Source of the DNA: QHWK01 sp035259385
GTDB lineage: Bacteria; Acidobacteriota; Vicinamibacteria; Vicinamibacterales; CAVVIG01
Direction: 5' to 3'
Length of the DNA: 64,000 nt
NCBI GenBank assembly: GCA_035259385.1
Contig: DATFWL010000433.1
Coordinates: 1 to 64,000 of the forward strand
Part shown: positions 28,213 through 35,506 of the stretch, one piece after another
Numbering within the stretch: position 1 is the stretch's first letter
How the letters are laid out: each line of letters starts with the position of its first letter
Position numbers and translations under genes: made by a program
The notes under the pieces: model-generated
What the model was told of the DNA's origin: nothing
What the model saw: the letters and a program-made list of their open reading frames with translations, nothing else
The model's database searches: none

Positions 28213-29282
28213 ACGTGGTCGACTGGATCGACGAACGGCTCGACCTCACCGAGGCACGGCACTTCGTCGCCGAAAAGGGCGTGCCCGTCCACGCGCAGAA
28301 AGTCTGGTACTACCTGGGCGGGATGACGCTGTTCCTTTTCGGCGTCCAGGTGTTCACCGGCATTCTGCTGCTGCTCTACTACCGGCCGAGCGCCACGGAC
28401 GCGTACGAAAGCGTCCAGTTCATCGTCACACAGGTGCCGTTCGGCTGGCTGATTCGCAACGTCCACAGCTGGTCGGCGAATCTCCTGATCGGTCTCGCCT
28501 TCGCACACTTCTTCAGCGTCTTCTTCCTCAAGTCGTATCGCAAGCCGCGCGAGCTGACCTGGGTCAGCGGCGTGCTGCTGCTGTTCCTCATGCTCGGCTT
28601 CGGCTTCAGCGGCTACCTGCTGCCGTGGAACGAGCTCTCGTTCTTCGCGACGAAAGTCGGTACCGGCATCGCGGGTGCCGTGCCGGTGGTCGGCCGCTTC
28701 TCGCTGCGCCTGCTCCGCGGCGGCGACGAAGTGACCGGCGCGACGCTGTCGCGCTTCTACGGGTTGCACGTCGCGGTGCTGCCGGCGATCGCGACGGCGC
28801 TCGTCGCGCTGCACCTGCTGTTCGTGCAGCGCCAGGGCATGAGCGTGCCGATCGGCGTGGAGAAGAAGCTGAAGCCCGGCGAGCGGCTGCCGCAGATGCC
28901 GTTCTTCCCGAACTACGTGCTGCGCGACGTGCTCGCGTGGTACTGCGTCATCGCCGTCCTCGCCGCGCTGGCGGCGTTCTATCCGTGGGAACTTGGCACG
29001 AAGGCAGATCCGTTCGCAGTCGTGCCGCCCGGGATCCGGCCCGAGTGGTACTTCCTCGCGATGTTCCACACGCTGAAGCTGTTGCCGAGCCACGTGCTGG
29101 GCGTCGAGGGCGAGCGCCTCGGCGTGATCGGGTTCGGCGTCGCGGCGCTGTTTCTCGTGCTGGTGCCGTTTCTCGATCACCGCGCGAGCCGCGGGCAGCC
29201 CAGCCGCCTGTTTACCGTGCTCGCGGCGATCGGGCTCGTCTACCTCGTATCGTTCACGATCATCGGGCACTACGCGAAGTAG
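28209..29282 (+). CDS. Cytochrome b of b6/subunit-IV fused type
   Basis: A membrane protein of 357 residues with about eight helices. Haem ligands are His86/His100 and His187/His202, the spacing and even the numbering of cytochrome b6. The quinone-site motif PEWYF is at 278-282 in the part equivalent to subunit IV. A single protein joining both parts, with a Rieske and multihaem cytochrome rather than cytochrome c1 or f, is a non-canonical bc complex. It would oxidise quinol and pass electrons to the adjacent cytochromes. Confidence 0.93.
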   Translation: MNVVDWIDERLDLTEARHFVAEKGVPVHAQKVWYYLGGMTLFLFGVQVFTGILLLLYYRPSATDAYESVQFIVTQVPFGWLIRNVHSWSANLLIGLAFAHFFSVFFLKSYRKPRELTWVSGVLLLFLMLGFGFSGYLLPWNELSFFATKVGTGIAGAVPVVGRFSLRLLRGGDEVTGATLSRFYGLHVAVLPAIATALVALHLLFVQRQGMSVPIGVEKKLKPGERLPQMPFFPNYVLRDVLAWYCVIAVLAALAAFYPWELGTKADPFAVVPPGIRPEWYFLAMFHTLKLLPSHVLGVEGERLGVIGFGVAALFLVLVPFLDHRASRGQPSRLFTVLAAIGLVYLVSFTIIGHYAK

Positions 29283-29289
29283 GGGCGTC

Positions 29290-30606
29290 ATGGATCTCAC
29301 GAACGTTCGGCTCACGCCGTCGCGCTGCCTGCTGAGCGCCTGCCTCATGACGTTCTTCGCCGTGCTGCCGCTCGATGCGCAGACGCCGCCGGCGGCGAAC
29401 AGCTGCGTTGCGTGCCACTCGGTCCAGGCCGATCAGCGTGTCTCGACTCCAGCGAGGCTCTTCTCCGCGCAGGACGTCCACCGCGAGAAGGGGTTCGAAT
29501 GCGTGGACTGCCACGGCGGCAGCCCGACGTCGGCGGACAAGACGGCGGCGCACGACGCGTCGGGCCGTACCGCGGCGATGGCGTTTCGAGGAAAGCCGAC
29601 CGGCCAGGCGGTCGTGACGACATGCGCGCGCTGTCACCGCGACCCGGAGCTGATGCGGGCGTTCGCGCCGAAACAGCGCGTCGACCAGGCAACCGAGTAC
29701 GCGACGAGCGTGCACGGCAAGCGGCTCGCCGCAGGCGACGTCAGGGTCGCCACCTGCGCCAGCTGCCACGGCGCCCACGGCATCCGCCTGGTGAGCGACG
29801 CGAAGTCGCCGGTCTTTCCCACCAACGTGGCGACGACATGCGCCAGCTGCCACGCCAACGAGCGGCGGATGGCCGGCTACACGCTGCCCGACGGTTCGCC
29901 GCTGCCGACGCATCAGTTCGCCGACTACCAGACGAGCGTCCACTACGCGGCGCTCACGAAGGGCAACGATCTCTCGGCGCCGACGTGCAACGACTGCCAC
30001 GGCAACCACGGTGCCGCGCCCCCCGACGTCGGCGCGGTTGCCCATGTCTGCGGCGCGTGTCACGCCGTGTTCGCGCAGAAGTTCGCGAGCAGCGTGCATC
30101 AGCAGATCGTCGACAAGGGCTGCGTCGAGTGTCACAGCAATCATGCGGTGGTCAAGCCGTCGGATCAGATGCTGAGCGCGTCGGCGCCGGGCGTCTGTGA
30201 ACCGTGCCACAACGGCGAGGACAAGACCGACCACGGCGCCGCGGCCGCGGCCACGATGCGCGCCGACATCGATCGCCTGAAAGCCGGCATCGATCGGTCG
30301 TCGGCGGCGCTGACGCGGTTGAAGAATGCCGGCATCGAGGTCAGCGATCAGCAGCTGGCGCTGCGCGAGGCCGGCACAAAACTGACGCTGGCGCGCACCG
30401 AGATGCACGGCTTCGATCCCGCGCCGGTCACGGCGATTCTCGCCGACGGCATGAAGATCGTCTCCGGCGTCGATGCCGCCCGTCAGCGCGGCGCCCTCGA
30501 GCTGCGATTCCGCCGCCGCGGACTCTTCGTGTCGCTCGCCGCCATTCTCGTCCTGGTCGTCGCGCTTGGCCTCAAGGTCCGGCAGATCGATCGACGCGAC
30601 GCCTGA
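29290..30606 (+). CDS. Membrane-anchored nonahaem c-type cytochrome
   Basis: A 438-residue protein with a signal peptide and nine CXXCH sites (CVACH, CVDCH, CARCH, two CASCH, CNDCH, CGACH, CVECH, CEPCH) in residues about 36-305. A coiled-coil-like helical region follows at about 315-400 (DRLKAGIDRSSAALTRLKNA), then a C-terminal transmembrane helix (LFVSLAAILVLVVALGLKV). It belongs to the cytochrome c3/c554-like multihaem group. As the last gene of the Rieske-cytochrome b operon it most likely replaces cytochrome c1 as electron acceptor of the complex. Confidence 0.9.
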   Translation: MDLTNVRLTPSRCLLSACLMTFFAVLPLDAQTPPAANSCVACHSVQADQRVSTPARLFSAQDVHREKGFECVDCHGGSPTSADKTAAHDASGRTAAMAFRGKPTGQAVVTTCARCHRDPELMRAFAPKQRVDQATEYATSVHGKRLAAGDVRVATCASCHGAHGIRLVSDAKSPVFPTNVATTCASCHANERRMAGYTLPDGSPLPTHQFADYQTSVHYAALTKGNDLSAPTCNDCHGNHGAAPPDVGAVAHVCGACHAVFAQKFASSVHQQIVDKGCVECHSNHAVVKPSDQMLSASAPGVCEPCHNGEDKTDHGAAAAATMRADIDRLKAGIDRSSAALTRLKNAGIEVSDQQLALREAGTKLTLARTEMHGFDPAPVTAILADGMKIVSGVDAARQRGALELRFRRRGLFVSLAAILVLVVALGLKVRQIDRRDA

Positions 30607-30640
30607 GCGCCTGGCGTGACGCCGTCGGAGATCGCAGGCG

Positions 30641-31558
30641 TCAGCGTTCCGTACGGGAGTTGATCGCGTTGGCGATGACCGCCTGGCCCAGCGCAATGCC
30701 GCCGTCGCCCGGCGGCACCATACGCTGGAACAGCAGGTCGTGCTCCGGTTCGAGCGCCGCCCGCACGCGCTCGGCCAGCCGCGCGACGGAGGCGCTGGTG
30801 TGCGCGGCGATTTCCAGGTCATGCTCCAGGAACAGATCCGCGGCGTCGCCGAACCGCGTGAACGCTTCGACGTTGTCGCGTGCAGTCGGCTCGTCGAACC
30901 GCGCGCCGGCCGCCATGACCGGCGGCCGACCGGTGTCGGCGAGCAGCAGGTGCTGCAGCGGTGAATGCGGCAGCATGAGACCGACCATCGGGTTGCATGG
31001 CGCGACGGATACCGCGATCGTCATCTCGTCTTCCCGCGGCACGAGCACAATCGGCCGCTCAGGCGCCGTGAGCCACGCGGCCGCCTCGTGATCGAGCGTC
31101 GCAAGCGCGGACGCGACATCGAGGTTCGCGACCATGACCGACAGCGGCTTTTCATCGTGCCCGTTGCGGCGCCGCAGCTCGCGCACGACAGCGTCCGCGG
31201 TCGCATCGCAGACCAGGTTGAACCCGCTGACCCCTTTCACCGCGACGATGGCGCCGCCGCGCGGCGCGGCCGCGGCGGCGGCAATGACATCGCCTGCCGC
31301 TGCAGGCGTGCGGTCGCGGGTGCGCAACGCGAGGCGGGGCCCGCACGATGGGCAGGCGTTGAGCGCCGCGAGGAAACGGCGATCGGCGGCGTCCTCATAC
31401 TCGCAACGGCAGGCCGGGCACATGGCGAATCGTGCCATCGTGGTCGACGCGCGCTGGTATGGGACGTCGATGGTGGTGCTGAACACCGGGCCACAGCGCG
31501 CGCAGCTCGTGAACGCGTAGCGGTAGCGCCGATTGAACGGGTCGAAAATCTCGGCGAG
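30641..31558 (-). pseudogene. hypF: hypF remnant lacking N-terminal and most of the catalytic domain
   Basis: HypF makes the thiocarboxamide ligand of NiFe hydrogenases. Here residues matching its zinc-finger part (CARCGPVFSTT, CPACRCEYED, CPSCGPRLAL) and YrdC-like domain (GGAIVAVKGVSGFNLVCDA) are present. After AADLFLEHDLEI the sequence jumps to the very C-terminal VPPGDGGIALGQAVIANA. About 300 residues of the Kae1-like catalytic domain are gone, in frame. Upstream of 31558 the homology ends abruptly: the acylphosphatase domain and first zinc-finger Cys pair are replaced by unrelated sequence. It cannot be a working HypF, and no other hydrogenase gene is in the window. Confidence 0.8.
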
Positions 31559-31585
31559 GAAATTTCGATGCGCTCGCGTACGGCT

Positions 31586-31599
31586 GCCGGGTTTCCGGA
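31586..31599. promoter_or_regulatory. Orphan copy of the inverted repeat
   Basis: GCCGG-GTTT-CCGGA, centre 31592.5, just outside the region of hypF homology. No convincing sigma54 element lies at the expected spacing. Confidence 0.3.
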
Positions 31600-31708
31600 A
31601 GAACGCGTTGCCGACAGCATGGACGCTGATCTCCGGGCAGAGACGCACGGTTACATCAGGGCTTGTGGCACGCCTCGTCGGCGGCGGGCACGTTCCTGAC
31701 CGGACATC

Positions 31709-31722
31709 GCCGGAAAACCGGC
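31709..31722. promoter_or_regulatory. Orphan copy of the inverted repeat
   Basis: GCCGG-AAAA-CCGGC, perfect arms, centre 31715.5. A plus-strand TGGCACG half-element at 31666-31672 lies at the spacing used at the downstream-type sites, but its -12 half reads TCG, and no plus-strand gene follows. It looks like a leftover control region; the gap 31559-31775 holds no gene. Confidence 0.35.
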
Positions 31723-31775
31723 AGGCCGTCGGGTCGCCGCCATCGTTGTGGCGGCCCTCGTCGGCCTGCGCTGGC

Positions 31776-32240
31776 TTATACGGGAAGGCCGCCGAACATC
31801 TTGCGGATCGCGCGGTGCACCCGATGCACGCCCGTCGGATTCGCAAACATCAGGATGCACTCACCGGCGACAACCTCCATGCCGAGCGATTGCGCGAGCT
31901 CGACGGCCGCCTGCGATTCGGCGCCCTGCTGCAGCCAGACGCGCCGGATGCCGGCGGCCTTCGCGTCGCGGATGACGGTGAGCGCCGCCTCCGGCGGGAC
32001 GACAACGAGCACGGCGTCGACGCTCTCCGGCAGGGCGCCGAACCTCGCGTAGCAGCGCATGCCGTCGATCGTGGCCGCTCTCGGATGGATCGGATACACG
32101 CGGTATCCCTTTTCGCGAAGGGTTCGGCAGGCTAGGTTGCCGAACTTACGCCCGCGGCTCGACACGCCGACGATCGCGACGGCAGGTTCAGCGAGGAATC
32201 GGTGAATCGAGCGCGCAGTGGTCTCGATCGCGTGGCTCAT
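31776..32240 (-). CDS. CoA-binding (Rossmann) domain protein
   Basis: A 154-residue protein of the CoA-binding family. VAIVGVSSRGRKFGNLACRT is the nucleotide-binding start, then YRVYPIHPRAATIDGMRCY, VDAVLVVVPPEAAL and GIRRVWLQQGAES. Such stand-alone domains resemble the first domain of succinyl-CoA synthetase alpha and the corresponding part of the ADP-forming synthetase at 24.5-27.2 kb; their role is unknown. ATG 32240 follows GGAGGATGT. It may be co-transcribed with the alcohol dehydrogenase upstream (125-base gap). Confidence 0.85.
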   Translation of the reverse strand: MSHAIETTARSIHRFLAEPAVAIVGVSSRGRKFGNLACRTLREKGYRVYPIHPRAATIDGMRCYARFGALPESVDAVLVVVPPEAALTVIRDAKAAGIRRVWLQQGAESQAAVELAQSLGMEVVAGECILMFANPTGVHRVHRAIRKMFGGLPV

Positions 32241-32365
32241 ACATCCTCCAACGGTGCGTGGACGCACACACACGATCCCCGCGACCTGCGGCTCCGCGAC
32301 GGTGCCCTGGACGACGCGCAGAGCACCGACGCGGGGCCGGCGAACCGCCGGGATCACGCGACCGC

Positions 32366-33481
32366 TCAGCAGACCTCGTCCAGGGCGCGCTCTGCTTCGG
32401 CCCTCGGCAGGCGATCGATGTGCACGGACGGGTGCAGCGCGACCTTCAGCACGCCGTCGCGCTGGTGGCTGAACAGGTCGAAGGCCTCCTCGATCTGATC
32501 GAGGCTGAAGTGATGCGTCACCAGCGGCGACAGATCGACACGGTGCTGTTCGATCATCGCCATCAGCCGGCGCATGCGCTCCTTGCCGCCCGGACAGAGC
32601 GTGGTCACGATCTGCTGATCGCCGAGGCCCGCGTGGAACGCCGCGTAGGGCGCCACCAGCTTGCCGTCGTAGACGCCAAGGCTCGACAGCGTCCCCCCGG
32701 GCCTCAGCGATCGCAGCGCGTTCTCGAACGTTTCCTGCTGGCCCAGCGCTTCGATCGCCACGTCGACGCCGCGCCCCTCGGTGAGCCGCTTGATCTCGGA
32801 GACCGGATCGCGCTCGTTCGCGTTGATCGTCACGGTGGCGCCGAATCGATGCGCGACCTCGAGCCGCTTCCGCATCGTGTCGACCGCGACGATGAGCGCC
32901 GCCCCTTTCAACCTGGCCCCGAGCGTGGCGCACAGCCCGATCGGACCCTGTGCGAAGACACCGACGCTGTCGCCGACGCGGATGTTGCCGCGCTCGGCGC
33001 CGGCCAGGCCGGTGGAAAAGATGTCGGGGCACAGCACGACGTCCTCGTCGGCAAGGCCGCGCGGGATGGGGGCGAGGTTGGCTCTGGCATCCGGCACGAG
33101 CAGGAACTCCGCCCAGGCGCCATTGATGGTGTTGCCGAACTTCCAGCCGCCCATTGCGCCGCCGCACTGCGAGTGCGATCCGTTCAGGCAGTAGAAGCAC
33201 TGCCCGCACGGCGTGATGGCCCCGACGATCACGCGCTGGCCGACCGCGTACAAATCGTCGAGCCCGGGCCCGAGTTCCGTGATGACGCCGACCGGTTCGT
33301 GTCCGAGTACGAGCCCTGGCTTGACAGGATATTCGCCGCGAACGATGTGAACGTCGGTGCCGCAGATGGTGGTGGTCGTGATACGAATCAGCGCCTCGCC
33401 GGCGCGTGGCCGTGGCTTGGGGACCTCTTCGATGGCGATGCGGCCCCGTCCCTTGAAGACCACGGCTGTCATAGTCGTCAT
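32366..33481 (-). CDS. Zinc-dependent alcohol dehydrogenase family protein
   Basis: A medium-chain dehydrogenase of 371 residues. The N-terminal catalytic domain has ICGTDVHIVRGEYPVKPGLV and GHEPVG (catalytic zinc) and a structural-zinc segment TPCGQCFYCLNGSHSQC. A Rossmann part includes SVGVFAQGPIGLCATLGARL. It resembles formaldehyde/alcohol dehydrogenases that also act on sugar alcohols; the substrate is not determined. In a low-oxygen setting it could dispose of NADH. ATG 33481 follows GGAG, with a candidate sigma54 promoter just upstream. Confidence 0.9.
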   Translation of the reverse strand: MTTMTAVVFKGRGRIAIEEVPKPRPRAGEALIRITTTTICGTDVHIVRGEYPVKPGLVLGHEPVGVITELGPGLDDLYAVGQRVIVGAITPCGQCFYCLNGSHSQCGGAMGGWKFGNTINGAWAEFLLVPDARANLAPIPRGLADEDVVLCPDIFSTGLAGAERGNIRVGDSVGVFAQGPIGLCATLGARLKGAALIVAVDTMRKRLEVAHRFGATVTINANERDPVSEIKRLTEGRGVDVAIEALGQQETFENALRSLRPGGTLSSLGVYDGKLVAPYAAFHAGLGDQQIVTTLCPGGKERMRRLMAMIEQHRVDLSPLVTHHFSLDQIEEAFDLFSHQRDGVLKVALHPSVHIDRLPRAEAERALDEVC

Positions 33482-33504
33482 GGGAAGACTCCGATGATTG
33501 AAGA

Positions 33505-33520
33505 AGCACGAACCGCGCCG
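33505..33520 (-). promoter_or_regulatory. sigma54 -24/-12 promoter for the alcohol dehydrogenase
   Basis: On the minus strand CGGCGCGGTTCGTGCT keeps GG and GC ten bases apart and differs from consensus at A5 and one T of TTGC. Predicted transcript start is about 33494, 13 bases before the ATG. Confidence 0.6.
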
Positions 33521-33561
33521 CGCGGAATTGCGCCGGATTTGTGCGACTGGGAGCGGCAGCT

Positions 33562-33575
33562 GCCGGAAAAGCCGC
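33562..33575. promoter_or_regulatory. Imperfect inverted repeat, candidate activator site
   Basis: GCCGG-AAAA-GCCGC, an off-register copy of the repeat, centre about 62.5-63 bp upstream of the -12 C at 33506, close to the 60.5 bp spacing at 27.3 and 37.3 kb. Confidence 0.4.
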
Positions 33576-33591
33576 ACGGTGTGATCGAGCC

Positions 33592-34053
33592 TCAGAGCTC
33601 CGTGCCGTGCGGCAGCGCGGGATGCGCGACGCCGCAGCCGTCGGTGCCGTCGGTCGCCGGACTCCAGGCCGGCTTCCCGTCCGCACTGCGCAGCGTCAAC
33701 GTCTTGCCGTCCTTGGTGACCGCCCGCGCGATGAACGACTTGTTGCCGTCGACGACGCTTCTCATGCCGACGATCTCCAGCTGATCGTCGGCGAAGAACC
33801 AGAAGTTCTGCATGCCGATGTACAGCGCGGGCGCGACGTGCACGTTCAGCATCCCGTCAGGCGTCTTGAAATCGAAGTGGACGCCGACGGCGCCATCCGG
33901 CGCCACGAAGCTGACGGCGTGGACGATCGTCCCCGAGACGGTGACCTCCGCGCTCGGGTCGTAGGTGAGCGAGCCGCTCTGCGCCAGCACACCTGCGGTG
34001 GCGCTGAGCCAGAGGGCGCACATGAAGCCGCGTGAGACGAGAGTACGAGTCAT
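33592..34053 (-). CDS. Secreted protein of unknown function (DUF6152-like)
   Basis: A 153-residue exported protein with a signal peptide ending near GVLAQS. The mature part starts LTYDPSAEVTVSGTIVHAVS and runs through beta strands to a KDGKTLTLRS strand near the C-terminus. It resembles small OB-fold-like periplasmic proteins of the DUF6152 type, which have no assigned role; the match is by general pattern only. It overlaps the radical SAM stop by 4 bases (ATGA), so it ends the feoB-feoA-radical SAM operon. Confidence 0.7.
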   Translation of the reverse strand: MTRTLVSRGFMCALWLSATAGVLAQSGSLTYDPSAEVTVSGTIVHAVSFVAPDGAVGVHFDFKTPDGMLNVHVAPALYIGMQNFWFFADDQLEIVGMRSVVDGNKSFIARAVTKDGKTLTLRSADGKPAWSPATDGTDGCGVAHPALPHGTEL

Positions 34054-35234
34054 GATCGGGCCTCCATCCGGATGATCCTGGCGGGCTGCACGTCGCCCGC
34101 CGGCTGGTATGAACAAAAGGGCTCTTCTGCGAGAAACGATCCGGTTGCGGCGTAGGCGCGGGCGCGGCACCCGCCGCAGAGCGATTGGTAACGGCACACC
34201 GCGCACTTGCCGTCGAGCGCTTCCGGATCGCGGAGATCGGCGAAGACGGGCGACCGATTCCAGATGTCGGCGAACCGCTGCAGCCGCGTGTGGCCGGCGC
34301 TCACCGGCAGATAGCCGCACGGATAGACGGCGCCTTCGTTCGAGATGAAGCAGACGCTCGTGCCGGCCAGGCAGCCGCGCGTCATCGCGGACAGCGCCTG
34401 GCCGTGGCCGTGCGCGCCGCTGACGGCGTGGCTCGCGCCGGCGTGCGTCGTGAACGCGGGTGCCGCCTTCGCCCGGGTGCCCGGCGCGATGAACGTGGAC
34501 GTCATGTCGCCGCGACTGCGCGCGTCTTCCAGCCGCTGCGCGCGAATCCGGTAGTAGTGCGGCGCGCACGTGGCCTTCAAGTCGATCGGACAGTCCTTCG
34601 ACTCCTGGTCGAACCAGTGGAGCACGCGCTCGTACTCGTCGGCGGGCAGCATCTCGGCTGGCGCGATCTCGAGACCGCACCCGACCGGCACGAGCATGAA
34701 CAGATGCAGCGCGTCAGCGCTGATCGCGAGGGCCAGTTCCAGCAGCTCCGGCAGCTCGGTGACGTTGTGCTTCGCGACCGTCGAATTGATCTGCACCGAC
34801 ACGCCTTCGGCGCGCAGGTTCCGCAGGCCGCGCAGCGCGAGCGCGTGCGATCCGGGCAGCCCGCGGAAGCGATCGTGGGTGTCCGGCTTCGCGCCGTCGA
34901 GGCTGATCGCGACGCGCGAGAAGCCGGCGTCGGCGATGCGCGCCGCCACGCGCTCGGTGACGAGCGTGCCATTGGTCGCGAGGGCCATCCGGAATCCGCT
35001 CTCGACGCCGTACTCGCCGATGTCGAACAGGTCGGGGCGGAACAGCGGCTCGCCGCCCGACAGCACCATCACCGGCCGTGCGACTGTCGCGATGTCGTCG
35101 ATCAGGTCGAGCGCGCGTCGCGTCGTCAGCTCCATCGGGCCGAGCGAGCGCTGTGGCACGGCCCGGCAATGGCGGCAGCTCAGATTGCACGCCTTCGTGG
35201 TCTCCCAGAACACGAGCCGAAGCGAGGGAGTCAT
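34050..35234 (-). CDS. Radical SAM/SPASM protein, NirJ/AhbD-like
   Basis: A 394-residue radical SAM enzyme. The catalytic 4Fe-4S motif is C16-x3-C20-x2-C23 in KACNLSCRHC; LSGGEPLFRPDLF is the SAM-binding GGE region. A C-terminal SPASM domain has CFISNEGAVYPCGYLPVS and CAVCRYQSLCGGCRARAYAA for auxiliary clusters. It is closest in pattern to NirJ/AhbD-type proteins; AhbD oxidatively decarboxylates Fe-coproporphyrin III to haem without oxygen. A His/Gly-rich insert (HAGASHAVSGAHGHGQ) is unusual. Co-transcription with feoAB (ATGA overlaps on both sides) fits an iron-to-haem role. Peptide-modifying relatives remain possible. Confidence 0.8.
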   Translation of the reverse strand: MTPSLRLVFWETTKACNLSCRHCRAVPQRSLGPMELTTRRALDLIDDIATVARPVMVLSGGEPLFRPDLFDIGEYGVESGFRMALATNGTLVTERVAARIADAGFSRVAISLDGAKPDTHDRFRGLPGSHALALRGLRNLRAEGVSVQINSTVAKHNVTELPELLELALAISADALHLFMLVPVGCGLEIAPAEMLPADEYERVLHWFDQESKDCPIDLKATCAPHYYRIRAQRLEDARSRGDMTSTFIAPGTRAKAAPAFTTHAGASHAVSGAHGHGQALSAMTRGCLAGTSVCFISNEGAVYPCGYLPVSAGHTRLQRFADIWNRSPVFADLRDPEALDGKCAVCRYQSLCGGCRARAYAATGSFLAEEPFCSYQPAGDVQPARIIRMEARS

Positions 35235-35506
35235 GATCGGATCTCCTCACAGCGCACGATGATCGACGCCGCGACGCTCCGCTCGGCGGCGAGCTCGGTC
35301 TGATCGCACAGGAAGACGACGCCGGGAAACGTCTGCAGAACGGTGATGCGGGCGCCCGGTGTCACGCCGAGGCCGAGCAGTCGATCCGCGCGGCCGTCGG
35401 CGCCGGCACGGCGGCGAATCTCGACCACGACGCCGCGCGATCCTTCGCCGAGCGCGGACAGCGGCCGCACGCCGTCAGAACTGAATGCCAAGGCGATGGA
35501 GGGCAT
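35231..35506 (-). CDS. feoA: FeoA-domain protein
   Basis: A 91-residue SH3-like FeoA protein (GSRGVVVEIRRRAGADGRAD, LGLGVTPGARITVLQTFPG, VAASIIVRC). It supports FeoB-mediated Fe(II) uptake at the inner face of the membrane. It starts inside the end of feoB (32-base overlap) and overlaps the radical SAM gene by ATGA, so the operon order is feoB-feoA-radical SAM, with feoB first instead of the common feoA-feoB order. Confidence 0.9.
   Translation of the reverse strand: MPSIALAFSSDGVRPLSALGEGSRGVVVEIRRRAGADGRADRLLGLGVTPGARITVLQTFPGVVFLCDQTELAAERSVAASIIVRCEEIRS

Noticed and set aside
32327..32349. Weak GG-N10-GC and a GCCGG-N4-CCGCC repeat before the CoA-binding gene
   Set aside because: The two overlap each other and the -12 half does not resemble TTGC; not at the spacing seen at the other sites.
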